Assembly: GCA_910579655.1 (NCBI GenBank)
Contig: CAJTVE010000017.1
Span: 1 to 48,880 of the forward strand
Direction: 5' to 3'
DNA from: an uncultured Allobaculum sp.
GTDB lineage: Bacteria > Bacillota_I > Bacilli_A > Erysipelotrichales > Erysipelotrichaceae
Length of the DNA stretch: 48,880 nt
Both the position numbers and the translations under genes were made by a program. Numbering within the stretch: the first letter of the stretch is position 1; each line of letters starts with the position of its first letter. Below, one piece after another: positions 8,340 through 15,370 of the stretch. The notes under the pieces are model-generated. The model saw only the letters and a program-made list of their open reading frames with translations, had not been told where the DNA came from and searched no databases.

Positions 8340-8600
8340 ATGACTAAAGATGAATTCAAAAAAGTACTTGAAACTGCAGTAGGCGGAACAGCTTATGGCG
8401 ATGAAATCATCGAAGACCTCGTAGCACACTTCGACGAAACTGGTAAATACGCTCAGACTGCTAAAGATCGTCTCGACGAGAGAATCGGATCTATGACTGG
8501 CTGGGAAAAGAAACACAGAGCTGAAGGCGACACTGCTAAAGCAGATGCTGAAGCTGAAAAAATTGCCATCGCTAAAAAAGCCCTGGCAGCTATCGAATAA
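8340..8600 (+). CDS. Unknown 86-residue small protein, copy 1
   Basis: A soluble, charged, predicted all-helical protein, with CGGAGG 9 bases ahead of the ATG. The sequence is rich in Glu, Lys and Ala; the core AVGGTAYGDEIIEDL is followed by a long amphipathic stretch with GSMTGWEKKHR and an Ala-rich end. There is no signal peptide, membrane span or cysteine. Codon choice is narrow (GCT/GCA, GAA, AAA, CGT), as in highly expressed genes. Compared with the other two copies it has Asp for Glu at residue 4 and Ala for Glu in HRAEGD, plus scattered silent changes. I do not recognise the family. Its own promoter and terminator make it a single-gene unit; strong or stress-type expression is an inference from promoter and codon use. 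Confidence 0.88.
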   Translation: MTKDEFKKVLETAVGGTAYGDEIIEDLVAHFDETGKYAQTAKDRLDERIGSMTGWEKKHRAEGDTAKADAEAEKIAIAKKALAAIE

Positions 8601-8620
8601 ACCTGAACAGCTAGACCAAC

Positions 8621-8670
8621 AAGCAATGAATGAGCGAGGAGTGTCCTCGCTTTTTCATTGCTTTTCTTTT
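8621..8670 (+). terminator. Terminator of copy 1
   Basis: AAGCAATGAA (8621-8630) pairs with TTCATTGCTT (8654-8663), with an inner stem AGCGAGGA/TCCTCGCT, followed by a T-rich run. Confidence 0.85.
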
Positions 8671-8820
8671 TCTGCTTTTTCCCGCTTTATGACTCTGTGC
8701 GGCAGGGATAATTGCTGAGGATCTAATCTGTCATCCTTTTGATCATCTTCAAATCCAAAGTGCATTTTTTCTATCCGATCATGGCTTATTCAATGGCATC
8801 TAAGGATTTTCTTCTCTAAT

Positions 8821-8877
8821 ATTCCGCAAAAAAGATGAGCGTTTGAAAAGGAAGATTATTTCTTTTTCTGTATGATG
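8821..8877 (+). promoter_or_regulatory. Conserved promoter of the 86-residue family, copy 2
   Basis: ATTCCG (8821-8826), N9, TGAGC (8836-8840), GTTTG, AAAAGGA (8846-8852), N18, TATGATG (8871-8877). Spacing is identical to copies 1 and 3. Confidence 0.72.
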
Positions 8878-8908
8878 AAACCGTAAAAACAAGGGAGGCA
8901 TGATTGCC

Positions 8909-9169
8909 ATGACTAAAGAAGAATTCAAGAAAGTATTAGAAACTGCAGTAGGCGGAACAGCTTACGGTGACGAAATCATCGAAGACTTAGTAGCACACTT
9001 CGACGAAACTGGTAAATACGCTCAGACTGCTAAAGACCGTCTCGACGAGAGAATCGGCTCCATGACTGGCTGGGAAAAGAAACACCGCGAAGAAGGCGAC
9101 ACTGCTAAAGCAGACGCTGAAGCTGAAAAAATCGCTATCGCTAAAAAAGCCCTCGCAGCTATCGAATAA
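8909..9169 (+). CDS. Unknown 86-residue small protein, copy 2
   Basis: Paralogue of the gene at 8340; same length and fold expectation. The start MTKEEF is chosen at 8909 because GGGAGG (8893-8898) is 10 bases ahead and it matches the other copies; ATG 8900 is one base from the ribosome site. The coding sequence is identical to copy 3, 14 kb away, at every base except the last base of the stop codon (TAA here, TAG there), while the flanks differ from the first base outside. That implies very recent duplication or ongoing gene conversion limited to the coding part. Function unknown. Confidence 0.88.
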   Translation: MTKEEFKKVLETAVGGTAYGDEIIEDLVAHFDETGKYAQTAKDRLDERIGSMTGWEKKHREEGDTAKADAEAEKIAIAKKALAAIE

Positions 9170-9185
9170 TATTTCTAAAGTCCCC

Positions 9186-9215
9186 AAAAGACAGGAATTC
9201 AAGTTCCTGTCTTTT
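9186..9215 (+). terminator. Terminator of copy 2
   Basis: AAAAGACAGGAA (9186-9197), loop TTCAAG, TTCCTGTCTTTT (9204-9215). Perfect 12-bp stem. Confidence 0.9.
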
Positions 9216-9244
9216 CTGTTGGCTCATTCTTTTCAGAACATTTC

Positions 9245-9299
9245 AAAAGGCCGCTTTTCAAATTCTCCTGGTTGGAGAAAGATGCAAAAGCGGCCTTTT
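9245..9299. terminator. Long bidirectional hairpin terminator
   Basis: AAAAGGCCGCTTTT (9245-9258) pairs perfectly with AAAAGCGGCCTTTT (9286-9299); an inner TTCTCC/GGAGAA stem fills the loop. It lies between convergent genes and can end transcription from both sides. Confidence 0.8.
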
Positions 9300-9375
9300 T
9301 CTGCTCACTTTCCCCCTCACATGGCGTCTCTTTCCACCCCTGAAGGCAGACAAAAAATCAAGGAGTGAGCTTTGT

Positions 9376-9462
9376 TTAATGGGGAATGAACAGAGGAATC
9401 ACAAACATACCGACGATCAAGCCGGCAATAAAGACCAGAATGTTTTTTGTGGTTGTACTCAT
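9376..9462 (-). CDS. Possible 28-residue hydrophobic membrane peptide
   Basis: ATG 9462 to TAA 9376-9378. Almost the whole peptide is one hydrophobic helix (residues 8-26) with a KN-containing N-terminus, and the bidirectional hairpin 9245-9299 is downstream. The ribosome site is weak: the nearest purine-rich block is more than 20 bases from the ATG. A second tiny membrane peptide near an 86-residue gene (compare 7899-8003) makes it worth keeping. No family recognised. Confidence 0.4.
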   Translation of the reverse strand: MSTTTKNILVFIAGLIVGMFVIPLFIPH

Positions 9463-9698
9463 ATGGACTTGTCAGCAATCCAAATCCCTTATGCCTTCTT
9501 CACCTGATGCCTGATTGCCTCAAATCCATACAATCAGCGAGGATGTTCCCTCCAAATTACAGAACACTTTGGGCAGAGTCATTGACCTGAGGCCATCCAA
9601 GAAGTGGACATAAGAAACCATGGATCGGCTTTCTCCTTTCTGCTTATTTCAATCAGTCTTGTCTGGAGTCTTCTCGTCTATCTGAAAGATCCAAATAA
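9463..9698. other. Gene-free spacer
   Basis: No open frame with a ribosome site, no clear promoter or hairpin. It leads into the direct repeat that starts near 9700. Confidence 0.4.
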
Positions 9699-9845
9699 TG
9701 TGTTATCCAATGACATCTTTATTTTACTATCTATCGTTACACTTTTTTTCATTCAGGCTTGAAAATCACTTTATCTGTCCTTTTTGGAATTCTTTCTGCC
9801 TGTCAGAAGAACCGGTAAATGCAGAAATCAAAAATTGGTTCGTTT
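9699..9845. repeat. Imperfect direct repeat A flanking the ABC cassette
   Basis: About 140 bases from GTTATCCAAT to the AATCAAAAATTGG block. It matches 13358-13510 in the same orientation at roughly four of five positions by eye. Weaker similarity may reach some 20 bases further left. The two copies bracket the three-gene ABC transporter. Confidence 0.75.
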
Positions 9846-9873
9846 TCTACGCTTCGTCTTAAATAATAAATCG

Positions 9874-10884
9874 CTAATTTTCAAACCCAAATTTTCTTCT
9901 TGATAGAACAGTGCTTACAACAATGCAGGCAAACACAATCGTCCATACCAGCCACGGCAGCTGACAAAAAAAGTGAACTGTTCTCAACAGAAAGTACAGG
10001 GCCATCATCATGACAGTCAGTATGATCAGCGAATCAGAAACCAATCTGACAAAAACACTGACCGCCATACTCATGCACGAAACCATCAAGCAGAGGATAA
10101 CTACATAAGACAGATTCTGTAACGCGGCCTGTGAACAGGGAAGAATCTGGCCATTTTCAACAATCAGCAAAGGATCATTTCCACAAAGGCTTAACCCGGC
10201 CAGCCACAGAAAGCCGCAAACTGCTGCCAGAAACAGGAAGGAAATCCCCAGATTCAGGATCAGAAACGCTGTAAACAGCTGCCCTTTTTTATAAGGAAGA
10301 GCAAGCATCAGTCTTACAGATCCTGATTCATACATTCGCGCCCAGATCCAGACTCCGATCAGGCAGCACCCCGAAAGAACGATCAGAAGAATGATTGAAA
10401 AATAATGATCCATCGTATACACCATGTACTCTGCACGTGCTCTGAAAGGATTGAATGGCTGCTTCCAGCCTCTTTGTTCGTACGACTGTGCCAGAGCTAT
10501 CCGCTGCTCAAGCTCGGAAGAGTCAAGTTCAAGAGCTCTCTGGCAAAAGCCCGGATCCTGTATGGCCTTGCAATAAAAGGCGTTTTGTGTTTCCACAATC
10601 AGTTCCTGATTCTGTTCTGGATTTTTCCACAATACTCTGAGCATTCCAAGATCACTCAACATAGACCCAATATAGTTGTTCCAGTCACTGACTTCTCCTT
10701 TGTGCATCTCCATCCGCGTGCTGTTATACCAGGATTCAATCTGCCGGGGCTGCTCCTCTTGCCATCTTCTGGCTGACTGTTCCTGCACGAAGACTGCTCC
10801 AAAACTCAGCCAGAAAGAAAGAAGGAGAAGCACAAAGAGCTGCTTTTTTTCGACCTTCAGCCAGGAAAGAAAAATCCGCATCAT
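9874..10884 (-). CDS. ABC-2 type permease, third gene of exporter cassette
   Basis: A 336-residue membrane protein. A first helix at about residues 15-33 is followed by an extracytoplasmic section of some 115 residues and then five or six helices in the C-terminal half, the layout of ABC-2 permeases with a large outer loop. Its ATG overlaps the stop of the ATPase gene (ATGA, 10881-10884), so translation is coupled and the three genes form one exporter. Substrate unknown; permeases of this shape occur in peptide or lantibiotic self-protection and in drug efflux, and no biosynthesis gene is nearby to decide. Confidence 0.8.
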   Translation of the reverse strand: MMRIFLSWLKVEKKQLFVLLLLSFWLSFGAVFVQEQSARRWQEEQPRQIESWYNSTRMEMHKGEVSDWNNYIGSMLSDLGMLRVLWKNPEQNQELIVETQNAFYCKAIQDPGFCQRALELDSSELEQRIALAQSYEQRGWKQPFNPFRARAEYMVYTMDHYFSIILLIVLSGCCLIGVWIWARMYESGSVRLMLALPYKKGQLFTAFLILNLGISFLFLAAVCGFLWLAGLSLCGNDPLLIVENGQILPCSQAALQNLSYVVILCLMVSCMSMAVSVFVRLVSDSLIILTVMMMALYFLLRTVHFFCQLPWLVWTIVFACIVVSTVLSRRKFGFEN

Positions 10885-11792
10885 TTTTGCTCACCATAGA
10901 TCTGCTTGTAGAGGCTTTCCAGATCGCTTTCAATCCGATACACATCGCGAATCCCGGCCTTTTCCGTAAGCTGTTTCAAAGCCGCTTCAAATGTGGCAGT
11001 GTCCGGAAAGACCGCTTCAAAATAAGAACCGGATTCTTTTTGGAGAAAGGGTCGCAGAATCCTGCTGGCTTCACCCGGGTTCGACGCTTCCAAAGCATAA
11101 GTATGAAAATGATCCTTGATTTCATTTTTCGAAACCGAGCGAATGATTTTCCCATCTTTGATAAACAGAAATCGGTCACAGATTTTTTCCAGATCTCCCA
11201 GAACATGACTGGTCACCAGCATGGAAACACCCTTTTGCTTCTGTTTTTCCAGCAGACTTCGAAGTTTGAAGGTGCTTTCCGGATCCAGTCCGTTTGTCGG
11301 TTCGTCCAAAAGCAAAAGCCTGGGGTTTCCTAAAAGAGCCAGTCCAATTGCAAGCCGCTGCTTCATTCCGATTGAATACGTTCCAGTTCGCCGTTTCAGG
11401 GCCCAACCTAAATTACAGTAGTCAAAAATCTCTTTTGTTTCTGCATTTTCAAGAGAAACGCCCTTATATCCCGCATAAAGCTTGAAATGATCCATTCCAT
11501 TCATTCCCGGGTACAGGGCCGGATCTTCGATGCACATTCCCACGCCCTGCATGGCTTTGGAATGATCCTTTTCCACTTCATATCCGGAAATATAAATGGA
11601 ACCTTCGTCCTTTTTATAGGCGGTAGAAATGCACTTCATCAATGATGACTTTCCGGAGCCATTGGGCCCGACAAGACCGACTGCTTCTCCAGGAAAAACC
11701 TGTAGATTTACATGGTCCAGGATCTGTTTCTGTTTAATTCGTTTAGAAACATCCTCAACGCGCAGCAATTCCTTTTCTTTTTCCAGTGCCAT
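10881..11792 (-). CDS. ABC transporter ATP-binding protein of exporter cassette
   Basis: A 303-residue ATPase of the ABC-2/CcmA type. Walker A GPNGSGKS at 42-49, signature region YSIGMKQRLAIG, Walker B LLLLDEPTNGLDP, H-loop VTSHVLGDLEKI; the C-terminal 90 residues are a variable domain. I start at MALEKEKELL (11792): AAAGGA is about 11 bases ahead and the ATG follows the stop of the upstream permease by one base (TAA-G-ATG). The frame is open to a TTG at 11816. It powers the two flanking permeases. Confidence 0.92.
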   Translation of the reverse strand: MALEKEKELLRVEDVSKRIKQKQILDHVNLQVFPGEAVGLVGPNGSGKSSLMKCISTAYKKDEGSIYISGYEVEKDHSKAMQGVGMCIEDPALYPGMNGMDHFKLYAGYKGVSLENAETKEIFDYCNLGWALKRRTGTYSIGMKQRLAIGLALLGNPRLLLLDEPTNGLDPESTFKLRSLLEKQKQKGVSMLVTSHVLGDLEKICDRFLFIKDGKIIRSVSKNEIKDHFHTYALEASNPGEASRILRPFLQKESGSYFEAVFPDTATFEAALKQLTEKAGIRDVYRIESDLESLYKQIYGEQK

Positions 11793-11793
11793 C

Positions 11794-13158
11794 TTATTGA
11801 ACATCCTTTCTTCCAATCAAACCAAAATCAAGCGTCATGAGCAGAACCGCATAAATTACCGCCACCGCCAGCCAGACGCCCCACCCGACTCCAAATCCGC
11901 CATACAACAAATCCACAACAGACGGCCAGAACAGTGGAAGAAGGTTCAGCCAGCAAAAATGAAATCTTTGCAGGCAAAGCAAGACGATCCAAATCGCACA
12001 TAGAAACAGGCTGGTATTCGGGCGAAAGAGAAAAGCGATCGAATAAACAGTCAGGCAGTCTAGAAAAATCAGCAGAATCTGTCCTCCCAGAATGATCAGG
12101 CACCACTTCCAGCACACTAACCATTGAATTGTCCCTGGAAGATAATCAGCCCCCGAAATGGTTGAGCTGAAAAATGGTTCAGTCATCGTTGCGGATGCAA
12201 ATAGGTTCGAAGGAGAAACCCCCGTTTTCCAGACGGCTGGTTCAACAGGAACCAGTGTGACCAGATCCTGCCAGCCAAAGCAGAATCCAGACAACAAAAA
12301 GCCAAATAAAAACGTCGTCAAAAAAACAATCAACGCAGCCAGGAACGAAGAGAATACCTGAATCCAGAAAAACTTGCGCGAAGAAATCGGCAGTGTTTTT
12401 GAATAGAACAGGGAGCGGCTTCTGTGGAGTTCAATAGCGTTCATCAGAAAGAAAGCAATAAAAACAACGGGCAGAAGGAAACCGGACAAGTTAATCAGTG
12501 CAAAATAGTTGCGACTGAACATGCCTGGTCCTTTCGGATTAAAGTCCGCCTGCACTGTCCCCGTATTCAATTCCTGAAGAAGTCTTTCGATTTCTACTTT
12601 CAGGTTTTGAAAATACAAATGTCTTGGTTCTCTCAAATCCAGGTCAGCCTGCTGATATTCAGAAAATGTCTGATAGTCAAGAAGTTCGATATTCAGCCAC
12701 GGCAGCTTTTGGGAATATTCCAGACAGAGATCGGGATCGCCAAGATCTTTAAGGCCGCATTGAAAAGCCCAGAGCAGCTCAATTCTAACCATCGCCTGAG
12801 CCCATCTGGTGTTCAGTTCTGAGCTGGAAATCTGGTTTTGCTCATACGCCTGAAAGTCTTTTTCGAAAGATGTCCAGATTTCTTCTTGCTGGTTCACCGC
12901 TTCAAGCTGGATGGACTTGGCCTGGATATCTGTTTCTGTTCCGTGGGTTTTGGCAGCATCCAGCTCTGCCTTGGTCGTTGAGCAGGAATTATCCAGCTGC
13001 CATGCGATGTTTCTGACTGTCTGATTGAAGTCACTGGCCGGCGCGAAAGCCGTCTGCGTGAAGGCCGCGGCTGTAAAGCAGACGAGTAGAACGGCTAAAA
13101 TAAAAGACGATCTTGATTTAAGAATTCTAACTGTTTCTTGGGTACACTGTTTCCACAT
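11794..13158 (-). CDS. ABC-2 type permease, first gene of exporter cassette
   Basis: A 454-residue membrane protein: N-terminal helix (about residues 18-37), an extracytoplasmic, Gln/Glu-rich, coiled-coil-prone region of about 190 residues, then six or so helices. The start MWKQCTQE is fixed by AAGGAGG 7 bases ahead; the frame is open 20 codons further without a ribosome site. It heads the three-gene unit. It has the same shape as the third gene but is longer, so the transporter is probably a heterodimer of two diverged permeases. Substrate unknown. Confidence 0.8.
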   Translation of the reverse strand: MWKQCTQETVRILKSRSSFILAVLLVCFTAAAFTQTAFAPASDFNQTVRNIAWQLDNSCSTTKAELDAAKTHGTETDIQAKSIQLEAVNQQEEIWTSFEKDFQAYEQNQISSSELNTRWAQAMVRIELLWAFQCGLKDLGDPDLCLEYSQKLPWLNIELLDYQTFSEYQQADLDLREPRHLYFQNLKVEIERLLQELNTGTVQADFNPKGPGMFSRNYFALINLSGFLLPVVFIAFFLMNAIELHRSRSLFYSKTLPISSRKFFWIQVFSSFLAALIVFLTTFLFGFLLSGFCFGWQDLVTLVPVEPAVWKTGVSPSNLFASATMTEPFFSSTISGADYLPGTIQWLVCWKWCLIILGGQILLIFLDCLTVYSIAFLFRPNTSLFLCAIWIVLLCLQRFHFCWLNLLPLFWPSVVDLLYGGFGVGWGVWLAVAVIYAVLLMTLDFGLIGRKDVQ

Positions 13159-13357
13159 CCAACGCCTCCTTGAAAAGTTTAAATATTTACATTGCTTAAT
13201 TTTGACATAAGAAAACATCTGAATCGTACACCATCGTTATGCTCGTCAGCTTGTTTGCAGTAGTAGTAATAAATTAATTTGCTAGAGAAGTTATTCTTTG
13301 TCTATATTTTATGAATAAAAAACTCTGGTGTGCACGTTTATCGAACGTATCACAATA

Positions 13358-13510
13358 GGTTATCCAATAGCGTCTTTATTTCACCATCTATCGTAACATT
13401 TTTCATTCAGAGCTAAAAATCACTTTATCTGTCTTTTTTGAAATTATTTCTGTCTGACAGTTAGAAAAATCGGTATACGCAGTAATCAAAAAGGCAGAAA
13501 TCAAAAAATG
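13358..13510. repeat. Imperfect direct repeat B flanking the ABC cassette
   Basis: Partner of 9699-9845, same orientation, about 3.65 kb away. It starts GTTATCCAAT and ends in the ATCAAAAAATGG that opens the hairpin at 13503. It lies about 200 bases upstream of the first permease gene. The remaining gap 13159-13357 shows no gene; a promoter for the operon is expected there but none is convincing. Confidence 0.75.
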
Positions 13511-13550
13511 GAAGTCGCTTCGTTCTTTTGACAGAAAGCGACTTCCATTT
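13503..13550 (-). terminator. Terminator of the glycyl-radical operon
   Basis: On the minus strand GGAAGTCGCTT pairs with AAGCGACTTCC (arms 13536-13550 and 13506-13520, including flanking A/T pairs), followed by six T (complement of 13503-13508). Confidence 0.85.
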
Positions 13551-13600
13551 CTTATGCATTCAATTAAAATGCGTTTTTCCTATATTCAAATAGATTTTGA

Positions 13601-14287
13601 TTATTTAAAGAACTCTTCGCGGCCGTATTCGTTTTTCCAGTTTTCACTGAATTCGTCGACCGCAATGGCTGTGGCTGGATGACCAACCATCTGATAAACC
13701 ACTTCTGGTGGAACCGTTACAGCCTGAATGCCGGCTTCAATCAGATCGTTAACCTGGCCGCAGTTTTTGAAGCTGGCCGCAATGACCTTACTGTCGCTGC
13801 CGGCTTTTTCCAGCATTTCAAGCAGACGGATGACTTCTCCTACTCCGTCGCCATAATTGCACATGCGGTTTGTATAAGGAGCAAGATAATCCGCGCCATT
13901 GGCTGCCGCCAGAAAGCCCTGAGCCGCGGAATAAATCGCCGTGGCCAATGTATGAATTCCCTCTTCATGGCAGGTTTTGATGGCTTTTAATCCAGCTTTG
14001 GTTACCGGGATTTTGACATACATGTTTTTTGGACGAAGTTTGCTGATTTTGCGTGCTTCTTCCATGATGCCTTCATAATCGGTTTTGACGACCTGGACAA
14101 AAAATTTCTGGTCTGGATTGAGAATCTCAATGATTTCAGAAATGACTGTTTCCGGGTCTTTATGCGATTTGGTCAGGATTGTCGGATTGGTTGTGACACC
14201 GGCAATGGTCAGAAAATCATTCAAGTCTTTGATTGCATTTACATCTGCTGTATCTAATACGAATTCCATATCTATTCTTCTGCTCAT
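13601..14287 (-). CDS. Transaldolase / fructose-6-phosphate aldolase-like protein
   Basis: A 228-residue class I aldolase of the small transaldolase family (FsaA/FsaB/TalC type). AGVTTNPTIL is at 29-38, and the Schiff-base lysine is K92 in MYVKIPVT. I start at ATG 14287 because AAAGGA lies about 9 bases ahead; the family-conserved part starts seven residues later at MEFVLDTAD, where the ribosome site is weak. It is the last gene of the unit with the glycyl radical enzyme and activase. The same trio occurs in Escherichia coli (ybiW-ybiY-fsaA and pflD-pflC-fsaB), which suggests that the aldolase splits the product of the radical enzyme. Confidence 0.9.
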   Translation of the reverse strand: MSRRIDMEFVLDTADVNAIKDLNDFLTIAGVTTNPTILTKSHKDPETVISEIIEILNPDQKFFVQVVKTDYEGIMEEARKISKLRPKNMYVKIPVTKAGLKAIKTCHEEGIHTLATAIYSAAQGFLAAANGADYLAPYTNRMCNYGDGVGEVIRLLEMLEKAGSDSKVIAASFKNCGQVNDLIEAGIQAVTVPPEVVYQMVGHPATAIAVDEFSENWKNEYGREEFFK

Positions 14288-14326
14288 CAAGAGCAGTCCT
14301 TTCCAACAGCTCCAAGCTGTCTTTTT

Positions 14327-14371
14327 CTATGTTTGTCTGTCCTATATTTGTTTGTTCTATATTTGTCTGTT
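14327..14371. repeat. Three 15-bp tandem repeats between activase and aldolase genes
   Basis: CTATGTTTGTCTGTC, CTATATTTGTTTGTT, CTATATTTGTCTGTT in a row (14327-14371). The third unit abuts the stop codon of the activase gene (14372-14374), and a fourth partial unit includes that stop. It fills most of the 84-base gap between the two genes. Confidence 0.85.
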
Positions 14372-15370
14372 CTATTTTTCGATAACCAGATTTCTGATCC
14401 CGTTCTCTCGGGCAATCTGGTAAAAGTGCTCCAATTGCGCTTTACTGAATGGTTTGGCATCTTCCAGTGTCCAAATTTTGCCAGCCATTTCATATTTAGA
14501 AGGAGCAAGTGGGTTGTAGTTGAGCATTTCCCAGTGCACTTCAGGATTATGATCCGAAAGCCACTTCGCAATACCGGCAATATTTTCATCGGTCGCCGTA
14601 TATCCCGGAATTAGTGGGGTACGGACAATTACCCGCTTGCTGATGTCAGGATCTGAAATCATCCAGGCAATATTCTCGAGAATGCGTCGGTTGTCTGTCC
14701 CGGTAGCTTCTTTATGTTTTTGCCAATCGAGAACCTTGAGATCACAATACACATGATCAAGCAGCGCTACGGCTTGCTTTACCAGGTTGTGATCGGCATA
14801 GAAGCTGGATTCAATAGCTGTATTCAGGCCTGCGTGTTTACAGGCCGAAAGAATATCAACTAAAAACTGTCCCTGTAAAAACGGTTCCCCTCCAGAAAAT
14901 GTGACGCCGCCATCCTTCTGGAAGAAGACTTCATCCCGTCTGATTTTTTCCAGGAGCTGGTCAACGGTATAAGCCTCGCAGTCATAGCGGATTGCTCTGG
15001 CCGGACATCCATCCACAATCGCTTCAAAGCCGCCTATGCTGGCATAGTTGATCACAGGATGATCTTCTTTCCAGTGGATCTGGTCCTGATCAGCCAGATG
15101 GAGACATGTTTTGCAGCCGATGCATTGCTTTTTTAAGAACACCGGCCGACGATGACTTTCCAGCCCTTCCGGATTCTGGCACCATTTGCAGCGCAGAGGA
15201 CATCCTTTGAAAAAGACTGTTGTTCTGAGTCCTTTGCCATCGTGAACCGCAAAGCGTTTGAGATCAAAGACAAGGGCTTTGGATGGATGAATCTCAAGGC
15301 CGCCTGTTTGATCGCTTTTATCGAGACCTGGTGTCTGGTTGAGCGTCTTGTCAGAATTAGATGTCTTCAT
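14372..15370 (-). CDS. Glycyl-radical enzyme activating protein (radical SAM)
   Basis: A 332-residue radical SAM activase that places the glycyl radical on its partner. The SAM cluster motif C57-x3-C61-x2-C64 sits in FKGCPLRCKWCQNPEG. A ferredoxin-like insert follows with C83-x2-C86-x2-C89 and a second group around GCPARAIRYDC, as in the PflC/YbiY class and unlike the short PflA of true pyruvate formate-lyase. GGVTFSGGEP is the SAM-binding GGE region. ATG 15370 overlaps the end of the enzyme gene by 14 bases, so translation is coupled. Confidence 0.93.
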   Translation of the reverse strand: MKTSNSDKTLNQTPGLDKSDQTGGLEIHPSKALVFDLKRFAVHDGKGLRTTVFFKGCPLRCKWCQNPEGLESHRRPVFLKKQCIGCKTCLHLADQDQIHWKEDHPVINYASIGGFEAIVDGCPARAIRYDCEAYTVDQLLEKIRRDEVFFQKDGGVTFSGGEPFLQGQFLVDILSACKHAGLNTAIESSFYADHNLVKQAVALLDHVYCDLKVLDWQKHKEATGTDNRRILENIAWMISDPDISKRVIVRTPLIPGYTATDENIAGIAKWLSDHNPEVHWEMLNYNPLAPSKYEMAGKIWTLEDAKPFSKAQLEHFYQIARENGIRNLVIEK

